Under the pieces are notes generated by a model. The model was not told the DNA's origin, did no database searches, and was given only the letters and a program-made list of their open reading frames with translations. A DNA stretch of 64,000 nt from Photobacterium marinum (GTDB taxonomy: Bacteria > Pseudomonadota > Gammaproteobacteria > Enterobacterales > Vibrionaceae), in contig NZ_AMZO01000017.1 in assembly GCF_000331515.1 (NCBI RefSeq), positions 1-64,000 on the forward strand, in the 5' to 3' direction. The translations under genes were made by a program, and so were the position numbers. Numbering within the stretch: position 1 is the first letter of the stretch; each line of letters starts with the position of its first letter. Shown piece by piece: positions 46,813 through 56,359 of this stretch.

Positions 46813-48360
46813 TTATGCTGTCGGCTCTATCGGTTCACCAGAAAGATCTCTTGCACCTGATGATGACTTACCGAAAGACTTGTAACGTTTCTCCCAGTAG
46901 TCGGCATTCTTGATGCCAAGCTTCACAGGGTTGAATGTATACTCTTTCACGCCAGCTTGTTGCTGATTCTCGTAATCTTTCAAGGCAACCATTGCTGGTT
47001 TTGCCAGGAAGAAGATAATCAGAATCCCAACAATGTTCAGCCACGCCATCAGACCAACACCGACATCACCCATCGCCCAGGCCAGATTGGCTGCCTTCAC
47101 CGTTCCGTAGAAAACCGCAACAGTAAGGATAATTTTCAGCACAAACATCATACCCGGAAGCTTTAGTGAGCGGCGAATATAGGCAATATTGGTTTCTGCA
47201 ATGTAGTAGTACGCCAGAATGGTTGTGAACGCGAAGAAGAACAGAGCAAAGGCAATGAATGGCTTACCGATACCTGGCATTGCGCTCTCAATCGCCAGCT
47301 GAGTAAACATAGGGCCGTTAGCACTGATATCTGCCGACAGGTTCTGAACCAGGTAAGCGCCTTCGGCACCACCATGAACATTGTATGCACCGGTAATGAT
47401 GATCATAAATGCTGTCGCAGAACAAACCAGCAAGGTATCAATATAAATCGAGAACGACTGAACCAAGCCTTGCTGTGCCGGGTGCTGGACATCCGCAGCA
47501 GCTGCTGCGTGAGGACCAGTGCCCTGACCGGCCTCATTTGAGTAAACACCACGCTTAACACCCCAACCGATTGCAGCACCGATACCCGCCATTGGTGTGA
47601 AGGCATCACCGATAATCATGGAGAACACAGTTGGAACCATGTTGATGTTCAGCAGGATAATAATGAAAGCAATAATGATGTAAGCCAAGGCCATAAAAGG
47701 CACAACAATCTGGGTAAAGCTGGCAATACGCTTAACACCACCAAAGATAATGAAAGCCAGAATAATTGATACGATGGTACCTGTTACGATTTTCGCCAGG
47801 CTGATCGTGCCAATTGTTGTTTCAATCATTTCACCGGAACCAAACGCTGCCTCAACCGCATTACCGATACTGTTTGACTGCACACCCGGCAGTAACACAC
47901 CACAGGCAAAGATAGTGGCAATAGCGAAGATCCATGCATACCACTTCTTACCCATCGCTTTTTCGATATAGTAAGCCGGACCACCACGGAACTGACCGTC
48001 TTCATCTTCTTCTTTGTAAATCTGAGCCAGTGCCGATTCGATATAAGCTGTTGCTGCACCGAAGAAAGCAACCACCCACATCCAGAACACCGCACCCGGA
48101 CCACCAAAACCGATAGCCGCAGCAACACCGGCAATATTACCTGTACCCACACGGCCTGATAGTGAAACAGCTAATGCCTGGAAAGATGAAATACCTTTGT
48201 CAGAGCTCTTCCCTTCCATCAGCAAACGCCACATTTCCCTGAAGTGACGGATCTGTACAAAACGTGTGGCAATGGAATAGAACAAGCCGGCACCTAAACA
48301 TAAGTAAATCAGCACCGGGCTCCAAATGATTCCATTCAGAAAATCTACGAACGACTGCAT
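46813..48360 (-). CDS. Alanine/glycine:cation symporter (AGCS family)
   Basis: A 515-residue inner-membrane transporter with about eleven helices. The family signatures are clear: QALAVSLSGRVGTGNIAGVA near the N-terminus, KRGVYSNEAGQGTGPHAAA in the middle, and AFFFFAFTTILAYYY-like aromatic helices. AGCS proteins import alanine or glycine with sodium. A strong Shine-Dalgarno (AGGGAG) precedes the ATG. I looked for a glycine riboswitch upstream, as some AGCS genes carry one, and saw none. The gene is monocistronic. Confidence 0.93.
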   Translation of the reverse strand: MQSFVDFLNGIIWSPVLIYLCLGAGLFYSIATRFVQIRHFREMWRLLMEGKSSDKGISSFQALAVSLSGRVGTGNIAGVAAAIGFGGPGAVFWMWVVAFFGAATAYIESALAQIYKEEDEDGQFRGGPAYYIEKAMGKKWYAWIFAIATIFACGVLLPGVQSNSIGNAVEAAFGSGEMIETTIGTISLAKIVTGTIVSIILAFIIFGGVKRIASFTQIVVPFMALAYIIIAFIIILLNINMVPTVFSMIIGDAFTPMAGIGAAIGWGVKRGVYSNEAGQGTGPHAAAAADVQHPAQQGLVQSFSIYIDTLLVCSATAFMIIITGAYNVHGGAEGAYLVQNLSADISANGPMFTQLAIESAMPGIGKPFIAFALFFFAFTTILAYYYIAETNIAYIRRSLKLPGMMFVLKIILTVAVFYGTVKAANLAWAMGDVGVGLMAWLNIVGILIIFFLAKPAMVALKDYENQQQAGVKEYTFNPVKLGIKNADYWEKRYKSFGKSSSGARDLSGEPIEPTA

Positions 48361-48948
48361 TAAATTCTCCCTGTCATCTAGATTGTGATTAATGCGTGGT
48401 TCGTATAATAAGCAGAATGTAACTCGATTGTTAATTGTTTTATTTTGTCACTCAATTAACCGTGAGTGGCAGCACGATTCAGCAACATTACGATAACAGC
48501 TGGCAGTTTGGACTGGATTTTGAACAATTATGAGCTACTAAAGCCAATCGTGATTAAATTTTCATCGGTAAAATTTTCTAGCGATAGACTACATAAAGCC
48601 ATTTTTATGCCAAAGATCACATAATTAGCAACATAAGCACCAATAAGAGCAGAGCAGTTAAGCAGCCTTTTCCAGAGAAGTAGATAAGTTTTGTTCTTAG
48701 AAAAAGCTAACAATAGAAGTAACAAGGAAGGGATATAGAATTTCTGTCATAACACAGGAAATACTATTCAAAGTAATAGATTGATTTGAGATAGGACAGC
48801 TCGAACACACAACTTCAGTTTATGAACACAAGCATCGATTTGAACTAAATTGCATTAACAATTCATTAACCACGAGTTTAAGAAAAAGCGCTAACAACCA
48901 ACAATAGAGCGCTCTTTGCATAGTTCGCGCTCACGAAGTGCAAGCTAG
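48361..48948. other. 588-base region between yejF and the symporter gene
   Basis: No supported gene (a 65-codon minus-strand frame at 48528-48725 lacks a ribosome site and any recognisable feature). It contains the symporter promoter on the minus strand and the yej operon terminator at its low end. Confidence 0.5.
48884..48916 (-). terminator. Terminator of the yejABEF operon... downstream of the symporter region
   Basis: On the minus strand AAGAGCGCT pairs with AGCGCTTTT (nine pairs, one G-U) around a 15-base loop and continues TTCTT. Note its place: yejF ends at 48949, so this hairpin lies just after it in the direction of yej transcription. Confidence 0.75.
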
Positions 48949-50541
48949 CTACACCGCAGATAAGTTAACAAGCTGACGGGTATAATCCTGTTGAGGATCA
49001 TTAAAAATCTGTTCTGTTTCACCCTGCTCAACCACCTTGCCATCTTTTAATACCAGTGTGTAATGGCACAAAGATTTCACCACACTGAGATCGTGGCTGA
49101 TGAACAAGTAACTTAACCCATATTTCTCCTGCAGCGATTTCAGCAAAGTCAGCACCTGAAACTGTACCGTCCGATCGAGGGATGATGTCGGTTCATCAAG
49201 CAAAATAAACTCAGGTTTCAATACCAGAGCGCGGGCAATGGCTATCCGCTGACGCTGGCCGCCGGAAAACTCATTGGGGTAACGATGGCGGGTTGCAGGA
49301 TCGAGCTCAACTTCACGCATCGCTTCACAAATCACCCGGTCTTCTTCTCCCTGTGTCAGCGACTTATGAATTTTCAGCCCTTCTCCGATAATTTGAGCAA
49401 CCGACATCCGCGGATTTAATGCCGAAAAAGGGTCCTGAAAAACGACTTGTAGCTTACTTCGGTAAGGAAGCATTTGCTTACGGCTTAGACCAGATATATC
49501 AACACCTTCAAAATTGATCTGCCCATCACTATTCATCAGACGGAGGAGTGCCATGCCGGTCGTTGACTTGCCGGAACCACTCTCCCCTACCAAGCCAACA
49601 CTGTGTCCTTTCCTAAGTACAAAGTTAACATCGGTCACGGCTTTTATATGGTCTTTTACCCGCTTGAGAATACCGCCGGTGATTGGAAACCATACTCGTA
49701 AATCACGAATATCAAAAAGTGGGGATGATTTAGCATTAACGGGAACCGGACTACCGCTGGGATCGGAATTAATCAGCTTAATGGTGTAAGGATCGGAGGG
49801 GTTGTTGAAAATCACGTCCTTGGTATCAGTTTCCACAATTCGTCCCAACTGCATAACGGCGACGCGATCCGCGATCCGTTTAACAATACTCAAATCATGG
49901 GTAATGAACAGCATCGCCATTCCCAGTTCTTGCTGAAGTTCTTTAAGCAGATCCAGTATCTGAGCCTGAACGGAAACATCCAATGCCGTCGTCGGCTCAT
50001 CGGCTATCAATAGTTCAGGCTCATTAATCAGCGCCATCGCTATCATTACCCGCTGACGCTCACCACCGGATAACTCATGAGGATAAGCGGTTAAACGTTT
50101 TTCGGCGTTACGTATCCCGACTTTTTTTAGCCATTCCAATGCTTTTTCTTCGGCTTGTTTGGGGCGCATTCCCCGATGTATCGACAGCGTTTCAAAGAGC
50201 TGACGACCAATCTTATGCAGAGGATTCAACGACATCATAGGTTCCTGGAAAATCATCCCGATGCGATCGCCGCGCATCCGTCGCATTTCCCGTTCACTGC
50301 ATGTCAGCATGTTGGTTCCGTCATACTCCACTTTACCGCCAAGATAATGAGTAGATGACTTAGGCAGCAAACGTAAAATGGCATTGGCGGTAACTGACTT
50401 TCCGGAGCCACTCTCTCCCACCAGTGCCAGCGTCTCACCACGCTGAATCGACAGACTGACATCATAAGTCACCTGATTTACCTCAGCGCCACTATGAAAG
50501 CCGACAGACAAATTGTCGATAGTCAGAATTGAATTCGCCAT
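48949..50541 (-). CDS. yejF: Peptide ABC transporter ATP-binding protein YejF (fused double ATPase)
   Basis: A 530-residue protein with two ABC ATPase domains in tandem. First: Walker A GESGSGKS, signature LSGGERQR, Walker B LLIADEP. Second: GESGSGKS, FSGGQRQR, FILLDEP; each ends in a switch histidine (ITHD, ISHD). Both sites look catalytically complete. It powers the YejBE channel to import peptides, in E. coli including microcin C. It is the last gene of yejABEF and starts two bases after the yejE stop. Confidence 0.95.
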   Translation of the reverse strand: MANSILTIDNLSVGFHSGAEVNQVTYDVSLSIQRGETLALVGESGSGKSVTANAILRLLPKSSTHYLGGKVEYDGTNMLTCSEREMRRMRGDRIGMIFQEPMMSLNPLHKIGRQLFETLSIHRGMRPKQAEEKALEWLKKVGIRNAEKRLTAYPHELSGGERQRVMIAMALINEPELLIADEPTTALDVSVQAQILDLLKELQQELGMAMLFITHDLSIVKRIADRVAVMQLGRIVETDTKDVIFNNPSDPYTIKLINSDPSGSPVPVNAKSSPLFDIRDLRVWFPITGGILKRVKDHIKAVTDVNFVLRKGHSVGLVGESGSGKSTTGMALLRLMNSDGQINFEGVDISGLSRKQMLPYRSKLQVVFQDPFSALNPRMSVAQIIGEGLKIHKSLTQGEEDRVICEAMREVELDPATRHRYPNEFSGGQRQRIAIARALVLKPEFILLDEPTSSLDRTVQFQVLTLLKSLQEKYGLSYLFISHDLSVVKSLCHYTLVLKDGKVVEQGETEQIFNDPQQDYTRQLVNLSAV

Positions 50542-50543
50542 TG

Positions 50544-51566
50544 TTACCTCTGCTGATGGGGATCAAACGCATCCCGTACCGCTTCACCGACAAATACCAG
50601 CAGGCTCAGCATCACAGAAAGCACGACAAAGGCAGACAACCCTAACCATGGCGCCTGCAGATTAGTTTTACCCTGAGCCAACAGCTCACCCAGTGACGGC
50701 GATCCGGCTGGCAGGCCAAAACCAAGAAAATCAAGCGAAGTTAATGTGGTAACCGAACCACTGAGAATAAATGGCATCATAGTCAGTGACGCAACCATCG
50801 CATTAGGCAGCATATGACGGAGCATAATGCGACCATCACTCACACCTAACGCCTGCGCAGCCCGGACATAATCGAAATTACGACAGCGAAGAAACTCAGC
50901 ACGAACAACACCCACCAGCCCCATCCAACTGAACAGCACCATAATACCCAGCAACCACCAGAAGTTGGGTTCAACAAAACTGGAAAGAATAATAAGCAGG
51001 AATAAAGTCGGCATCCCAGACCAGACTTCAATAAACCGCTGGCCGAACAAATCAATCCGGCCACCGTAATATCCCTGACATGCACCGACAATCACGCCAA
51101 TAATGGTTGAGATAATAGTCAGTGCAAAACCGAACAACACCGAAATACGAAAACCATAGATGATCCGCGCTAGTACATCCCGTCCTTTATCGTCGGTTCC
51201 CAGCCAGTTAACCCCGTCCGGCGGTGACGGTGCAGGTCCATCAAGATCATAATTGATGGTGTCATAACTGAAGCGGATAAGCGGCCAGATCATAAAACCG
51301 TCGGCTTCAATCAAATCGACCACGTACGGGTCGGTGTAATCAGCTTCTGCTTCAAATTCACCACCAAATTGCGTCTCTGAATACTGCTCCACTATCGGAA
51401 AATACCAGCCGGATTTGAAATGAAGCAGCAAAGGTTTGTCATTGGCAATGATCTCAGCAAATAGGCTGAGTACAAAAAGCACAGAAAAGATCCAGAGCGA
51501 CCAATAGCCTCGCTTATGTGCACGAAATCTGGCCCAACGTTCCCTTGTCAGTGGATTCATCGTCAC
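50544..51566 (-). CDS. yejE: Peptide ABC transporter permease YejE
   Basis: 340 residues if the GTG overlapping the yejB stop is used; an ATG six bases later is equally possible. N-terminal RERWARFRAHKRGYWSLWIF is the family start; five to six helices follow, with a periplasmic loop of about 80 residues after TM1 and the ATPase-contacting EAA-type loop EFLRCRNFDYVRAAQALG. It pairs with YejB to form the inner-membrane channel. Confidence 0.95.
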   Translation of the reverse strand: MTMNPLTRERWARFRAHKRGYWSLWIFSVLFVLSLFAEIIANDKPLLLHFKSGWYFPIVEQYSETQFGGEFEAEADYTDPYVVDLIEADGFMIWPLIRFSYDTINYDLDGPAPSPPDGVNWLGTDDKGRDVLARIIYGFRISVLFGFALTIISTIIGVIVGACQGYYGGRIDLFGQRFIEVWSGMPTLFLLIILSSFVEPNFWWLLGIMVLFSWMGLVGVVRAEFLRCRNFDYVRAAQALGVSDGRIMLRHMLPNAMVASLTMMPFILSGSVTTLTSLDFLGFGLPAGSPSLGELLAQGKTNLQAPWLGLSAFVVLSVMLSLLVFVGEAVRDAFDPHQQR

Positions 51567-52651
51567 TAGCGCGCCTCAAAGTCAATCCGAGGATCTACAA
51601 AGGTATAAGTGAGATCCGAAATAATGTTCAGTAATAGCCCCAGCAAAGTCATGATGTACAGCGAACTGAAAACAACCGGGTAATCACGCTGTATCGTTGA
51701 TTCAAAACCGAGCAAGCCAATCCCCTCAAGTGAAAACATCACTTCAATCAGCATGGCCCCGGTAAAAAAAATACTGATAAAGGCGGCAGGAAAGCCAGCA
51801 ATAATAATCAGCATGGCGTTTCGGAAAACATGGCGGTAAAGAATACTGCGCTCGTCCAGTCCTTTAGCCCGTGCCGTAACTACATACTGTTTGTTAATTT
51901 CATCAAGGAAAGAGTTTTTGGTCAGCATGGTCAGAGTTGCGAAGCCGCCTATCACCATCGCCAAAATAGGCAGGGTTAAATGCCAGAAGTAGTCACCGAT
52001 CTGCTGATACCAGGTCAGTTGTTCAAAGTCAGAAGAAACCAGCCCACGCAACGGGAACCAGCTGAAATAGTTGCCACTGGCAAAAAAGATGATAAGCAGG
52101 ATTGCGAACAGAAAGCCGGGAATGGCATAGCCTACAATCACTATGGCACTGCTCCAGATATCGAAACGGGAACCGTGTTTGATGGCTTTCGCGATCCCTA
52201 ACGGAATGGAGACAAAATAAATGATCAATGTGCTCCACAATCCGAGGGAAATTGAAACAGGCAAACGATCGATAATCAAGTCAATGACATTGCCGCCTTT
52301 GAACAAACTATCCCCAAAATTAAAAGTGGCGTAGTTTTTCAGCATGTCCCAATAACGCTCAAGCAACGGCTTATCAAAACCGAACTGCTTTTTGATCGCC
52401 TCAACAACTTCAGGGTCTAAGCCTCTGGAACCTCGATAGCCACTCGAACTTTCACCGGGTTCAACCGCTGCTACCTCCTGCCCGCCGCCAGTAAAGCGTT
52501 CCATAATGCCGGAAGAATGGCCCTCCAGTTGGGCGACAGCCTGCTCAACCGGGCCACCGGGCGCAATCTGGATCACGAAAAAATTAATCGTAATGATTGC
52601 CCATAATGTCGGGATCACCAGTAACAGGCGACGGATAATATATGCAGTCAT
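51566..52651 (-). CDS. yejB: Peptide ABC transporter permease YejB
   Basis: 361 residues. The N-terminus [20 protein letters not shown] and [19 protein letters not shown] is the DppB/OppB-type opening, followed by a periplasmic loop and five further helices. The cytoplasmic EAA loop ([18 protein letters not shown]) is present. The gap after yejA is 52 bases and its stop overlaps the yejE start, indicating one transcript and coupled translation. Confidence 0.95.
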   Translation of the reverse strand: MTAYIIRRLLLVIPTLWAIITINFFVIQIAPGGPVEQAVAQLEGHSSGIMERFTGGGQEVAAVEPGESSSGYRGSRGLDPEVVEAIKKQFGFDKPLLERYWDMLKNYATFNFGDSLFKGGNVIDLIIDRLPVSISLGLWSTLIIYFVSIPLGIAKAIKHGSRFDIWSSAIVIVGYAIPGFLFAILLIIFFASGNYFSWFPLRGLVSSDFEQLTWYQQIGDYFWHLTLPILAMVIGGFATLTMLTKNSFLDEINKQYVVTARAKGLDERSILYRHVFRNAMLIIIAGFPAAFISIFFTGAMLIEVMFSLEGIGLLGFESTIQRDYPVVFSSLYIMTLLGLLLNIISDLTYTFVDPRIDFEAR

Positions 52652-52703
52652 CTTCCCTGTACCTTATGATTGCACCTTCCCAAACACTTCTGGTTCATAA
52701 TGG

Positions 52704-54560
52704 CTACCTGCGTTTATCTGGCAACTTTGCAGCTTTAACCGGATCAACCCACCAGGTATCTTTACCCAGGGAATACTTCGGCCTGACCTCCGGACGAGAG
52801 AATTTATCCCAACTGGCAACCCGGAATTTACTGATGTGCCATTGGGGGATAACAAAGAAATTCCACTGCAAAACCCGATCAAGTGCCCGCCCGTAATCCA
52901 GCAATACATCCGGGTTCTGTTGGTTCTCGACAATTTTCTCTGTCAGGTAATCAATAGCCGGATCTTTAACGCCAGCCTGGTTGTAAGTACTGTCGATAAA
53001 CTTACTGTTCCAGGCAATCAACAAATTCGGATTCGGATAAGGGTTCGCTGAATACCCTGCCGAGACCATATCGAAATCACGATCCCGTACCCGCTTTATA
53101 TATTGAGTGGTATCAACAGTACGGATCTTCATGTCGATTCCCATTAGCTTAAGATTCTTTTGCACCGGAATCGCCAGGCGTTCTGTCGTCGGGCTATATA
53201 TAAGCAGTTCAAATGCGAACGGCTCACCAGTTTTAGTATTGGTCATCACCTTGTTTTTAAGTTCCCAACCGGCATCTTTCATTAACGCTATAGCTTTACG
53301 CAACTGGGTTCGAATACGACCGGAACCGTCCGAGACTGGTGGCTGATACTCTGTAGTAAAAACCCGTGGCGGCACTTTATCTTTAACCGGAGCCAATACG
53401 TTCAGCTCACCTTCTGACGGCTTATCTTTAGCTTCATAATCAGTATTTTGAAAGTAGCTACGAGTACGGGTGTACTGATTATAAAAGAGACTTTTGTTCA
53501 TCCATTCAAAATCCATCGCATAGTTCAGAGCCTCTCGCACCCTGACATCGCTGAAATATGGACTCTGGATATTGAAAACAAAAGCCTGCATTGATTGAGG
53601 GATTTGGTGCGCGATTTCTTCTTTGAGAATATAGCCTTTATCGAAATTGGTTCCCTGATATAAGGTTGCCCAAAACTTAGCGACATTCTCCTCGCGGATG
53701 TCATACTCCCCAGCCTTGAAAGCTTCCAGCGTGACGGTTTCATCGCGGTAATAATCGTATTTAATATTCTGAAAATTATGACGGCCAACATTTACCGGGA
53801 GCTCTTTCGCCCAGTAATCATCAACTAATGAGTAGGTCACGCTCTGACCGGGTTTATAAGCGGTAATTTTGTATGCGCTGCTGCCGAGCGGAGGCGCTGT
53901 AAGCGGTTCACCTAAGTTTTTGTCTTTCCAGAAATGTTCAGGCAGAACATTCATACCTTTTACTAAAGCAAACAAAATCTCACGGTTTGGTGTCGCCATT
54001 TCTATACGTGCCGTCAGATCTGATTTAGCAGTTACCGATTTCACGTCTTTAAAATAGACCTTATATTGAGGCACTCCTTCTTTCATAAACTTACTGAAGG
54101 TAAAAGCGACATCAGAAGCTGTGATTGGATGCCCGTCATGAAAACGTGCCTGCGGATTAATATCGACCTCCATCCAGGAGAAGTCATCAGCGTAGCGAAC
54201 CTTTTCTGCAATTAATGGATAATGGCTGTCGATTTCATCATCTGAAGAAAGGAATAAGGTATCGTAAATCGCATCTGCACCGGCTACGGATACCCCACGA
54301 GTCGCGTAACGGTTAAAACTGTCATAAGTACCAACCTGGGCATAAGTGACCAGTCCACCTTTTGGGGCTTGAGGATTTACATAATCAAAGTGAGAAAAGT
54401 CACTGCCGTACTTAGCTTCACCAAATCCGACCAGGCTGGTCGACTCAATGATATTTACAACTTCCTTTGCTTCTGTTTCTGCTTTTGCCGCAACTTCGTC
54501 TGCCAGTAACATCCCGCTGGCCAGCAGCATAGTTACAGTCCATGAGAGTTGTCTCAACAT
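52704..54560 (-). CDS. yejA: Peptide ABC transporter substrate-binding protein YejA
   Basis: A 618-residue exported solute-binding protein of family 5 (SBP_bac_5). The signal peptide covers residues 1-25 (ending EVAA). The mature protein has HFDYVNPQAPKGG near its start, a feature of YejA-type proteins, and the PQARFHDGHPITASDVAFTF signature of the family. It delivers peptides to YejBE in the periplasm and is the first gene of the operon. Confidence 0.95.
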   Translation of the reverse strand: MLRQLSWTVTMLLASGMLLADEVAAKAETEAKEVVNIIESTSLVGFGEAKYGSDFSHFDYVNPQAPKGGLVTYAQVGTYDSFNRYATRGVSVAGADAIYDTLFLSSDDEIDSHYPLIAEKVRYADDFSWMEVDINPQARFHDGHPITASDVAFTFSKFMKEGVPQYKVYFKDVKSVTAKSDLTARIEMATPNREILFALVKGMNVLPEHFWKDKNLGEPLTAPPLGSSAYKITAYKPGQSVTYSLVDDYWAKELPVNVGRHNFQNIKYDYYRDETVTLEAFKAGEYDIREENVAKFWATLYQGTNFDKGYILKEEIAHQIPQSMQAFVFNIQSPYFSDVRVREALNYAMDFEWMNKSLFYNQYTRTRSYFQNTDYEAKDKPSEGELNVLAPVKDKVPPRVFTTEYQPPVSDGSGRIRTQLRKAIALMKDAGWELKNKVMTNTKTGEPFAFELLIYSPTTERLAIPVQKNLKLMGIDMKIRTVDTTQYIKRVRDRDFDMVSAGYSANPYPNPNLLIAWNSKFIDSTYNQAGVKDPAIDYLTEKIVENQQNPDVLLDYGRALDRVLQWNFFVIPQWHISKFRVASWDKFSRPEVRPKYSLGKDTWWVDPVKAAKLPDKRR

Positions 54561-54856
54561 TTGCCTCTCCCTGCATCAGCGCAAAATCCATCTCTAAATT
54601 CTTTTTGTTTTCATTATTCTACGATAGGACAGGATCCAAGATTCGACAACGTAGCACGAGCAATCGCATTAACGATTTGATCAATACCAATAAGCATCTG
54701 CACACAAGAATGGTTCGACAAAGTCATTCGACTATAGCTTGCAGGGCACAATATTAGCCGCTAACATCCACCTCCCTCATCTCAGATGAGGGCACTTTTC
54801 TCCGGAACCGACTAAGGCTCTGGATACGCAATATTTAAGGTACACAGGATCAGGTT
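54561..54856. other. 296-base divergent region between yejA and the SEC-C gene
   Basis: No gene. A 7-bp hairpin CCCTCAT/ATGAGGG lies at 54774-54792 in the presumed leader of the SEC-C gene. Promoters for both directions are expected but not clear-cut. Confidence 0.45.
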
Positions 54857-55189
54857 ATGTCTAAATTTTTCTACAAAGGCCGCATAGAAAAAAAGCCAAA
54901 GCATGAAAGCTATGGCTTCAACACAAAACGTTCGGCTAAATTAGGCACCGAAGAAAACCCTCTACCTCTGACAGTTCAGAGCGAAACACGTAAAGCTGAA
55001 GTCGAGGCGACTCTGGCCGAAAACAAGCTGGTTGGTATTATTACCGTCAACGCAGACGCTGCTGAAAACATCATAGAGCTTGAAACACTGCTAAATAAGC
55101 CACAAACGACTGTTTTTGAAAAAACACCTAACCGAAATGACCCTTGCTCATGCGGAAGCGGTAAAAAATATAAGAAGTGCTGCGGCTAA
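54857..55189 (+). CDS. SEC-C metal-binding protein, PBPRA1643 family
   Basis: A 110-residue protein. The N-terminus ([20 protein letters not shown]) and the C-terminal SEC-C motif ([19 protein letters not shown], with the CxCx8CC zinc ligands) define the PBPRA1643 group, first named from Photobacterium profundum. The middle part contains a short alpha/beta segment. SEC-C motifs bind zinc and in SecA contact SecB and ribosomes; the role of this stand-alone family is not known to me. It is monocistronic with a hairpin after it. Confidence 0.88.
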   Translation: MSKFFYKGRIEKKPKHESYGFNTKRSAKLGTEENPLPLTVQSETRKAEVEATLAENKLVGIITVNADAAENIIELETLLNKPQTTVFEKTPNRNDPCSCGSGKKYKKCCG

Positions 55190-55208
55190 TCTTACTGATT
55201 TAACAATT

Positions 55209-55236
55209 GGGTTCTTAACCTATAAAAGAACCCGAT
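55209..55236 (+). terminator. Probable terminator of the SEC-C gene
   Basis: GGGTTCTT and AAGAACCC pair perfectly around a nine-base loop and are followed by GATTT; the T tract is short. Confidence 0.6.
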
Positions 55237-55294
55237 TTACCGACTCTCCTCTAGCTCAATCTAGTCTCCCCCTGCATTCTTCCTGAAAAATCCG

Positions 55295-55300
55295 TATAAT
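55295..55300 (+). promoter_or_regulatory. -10 promoter element of the RNA methyltransferase gene
   Basis: A perfect TATAAT lies 36 bases before the ATG at 55336. The -35 at the expected spacing (CTGCAT) is poor. Confidence 0.5.
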
Positions 55301-55335
55301 CCTGCCTCTTTTTAGATTTAGAAGATGTACAAGTT

Positions 55336-55791
55336 ATGAACAAAGGTTATTCCTGTGTGGGACTTTTCAATCCCAAAACGCCTGAAAATGTTGGTTCAGT
55401 CATGCGCGCGGCTGGTTGTTACGGGGTAAATTCAGTGTTTTATACAGGGACGCGATACGACCTTGCTAAGAAGTTCTGTACTGATACTAAAAATGTCTAC
55501 CAGGATATCCCACTGATTGGCGTACAGGACTTAAAAGAAATCATCCCACACGACTGTGTGCCTGTTGCCGTCGATTTGATTGAAGGTGCCAAACCCCTAC
55601 CCAATTACAAGCACCCTAAACGTGCTTTTTACATATTTGGTCCTGAAGACGGCACATTGAAGAAAGAAATCACGGAATTCTGCAGAGAAACTATCTACGT
55701 ACCAACTGAAGGCTGTATGAACCTTGCTGCCGCAGTAAACGTCATCCTGTACGATCGCATGGCAAAAGGCGACAACTTCTCTAATCACTAA
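55336..55791 (+). CDS. SpoU/TrmH-family RNA 2'-O-methyltransferase
   Basis: A 151-residue SPOUT methyltransferase consisting of the catalytic domain only. Motif 1 NPKTPENVGSVMRAA carries the conserved N and R, motif 2 is FGPEDGTL, and motif 3 is CMNLAAAVNVILYD, which forms the SAM-binding knot. The size is like TrmL, but the sequence is not close enough to name it. It would methylate a ribose in tRNA or rRNA. It is separated from the EF-G gene by 568 bases. Confidence 0.88.
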   Translation: MNKGYSCVGLFNPKTPENVGSVMRAAGCYGVNSVFYTGTRYDLAKKFCTDTKNVYQDIPLIGVQDLKEIIPHDCVPVAVDLIEGAKPLPNYKHPKRAFYIFGPEDGTLKKEITEFCRETIYVPTEGCMNLAAAVNVILYDRMAKGDNFSNH

Positions 55792-56359
55792 TCCTTTCTT
55801 TCCTACCGGACGGAAGCTTTCACATCAGAACTTGATATTCCGTCCGGTACAGCATCCCCCTCATCAATGACACTGCGCAGCAATCAAAAAATAACTTGCC
55901 ATAAAACCTTCGAATAAAAGTGCCCAACCTCACTAATAAGTCTATGAAGACCAACTCATACTAGTGATGCCAAACAAATGAAACATAACTGACACCCTTT
56001 GGCAAAAGAATAAAAATATGCCTCGTACTGGTAGCTATAGCTGAATCAGACTAGACTTAACGCGATTTAAGTCTTACACATTTTTTATGGCAACCACATT
56101 AATGCAGGCAGTTTAAAGCAACAAACCGTAAGCTGGAATTGACACTAAGCGACTTATAACTGGGCAAATTCCCAGTATATAATCTTGCTTCACCATACTT
56201 TCTGCACTTTTATTGAGCGTTTAAGCCAGAAATGTGAAAAAGACGGAGCAAAAACAAGCAAATGTTCATTTAATCTTAAATGATCTATGTAATGTTTGTT
56301 GGAATCAGTGATATACTCCCCCACCGAATAGTGACAGTAATTGTTTATAGAGAAAAACA
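55792..56359. other. 568-base region before the EF-G2 gene
   Basis: No gene on either strand. It contains the 12-bp inverted repeat at 55804-55849 and, near its end, a -10-like TATACT at about 56310-56315 that probably belongs to the EF-G2 promoter, leaving a leader of roughly 40 bases. The middle is AT-rich and unremarkable. Confidence 0.45.
55804..55849. repeat. Perfect 12-bp inverted repeat after the methyltransferase gene
   Basis: TACCGGACGGAA and TTCCGTCCGGTA are exact inverted copies with a 22-base loop. There is no T tract, so it is not a standard terminator; a REP-like or RNA-stabilising role is possible. Confidence 0.6.

Noticed and set aside
48361-48520. Glycine riboswitch upstream of the AGCS symporter
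   Set aside because: None of the conserved aptamer segments could be found on the minus strand.
48528-48725. 65-codon minus-strand frame between yejF and the symporter
   Set aside because: Low-complexity start, no ribosome site, no recognisable domain.
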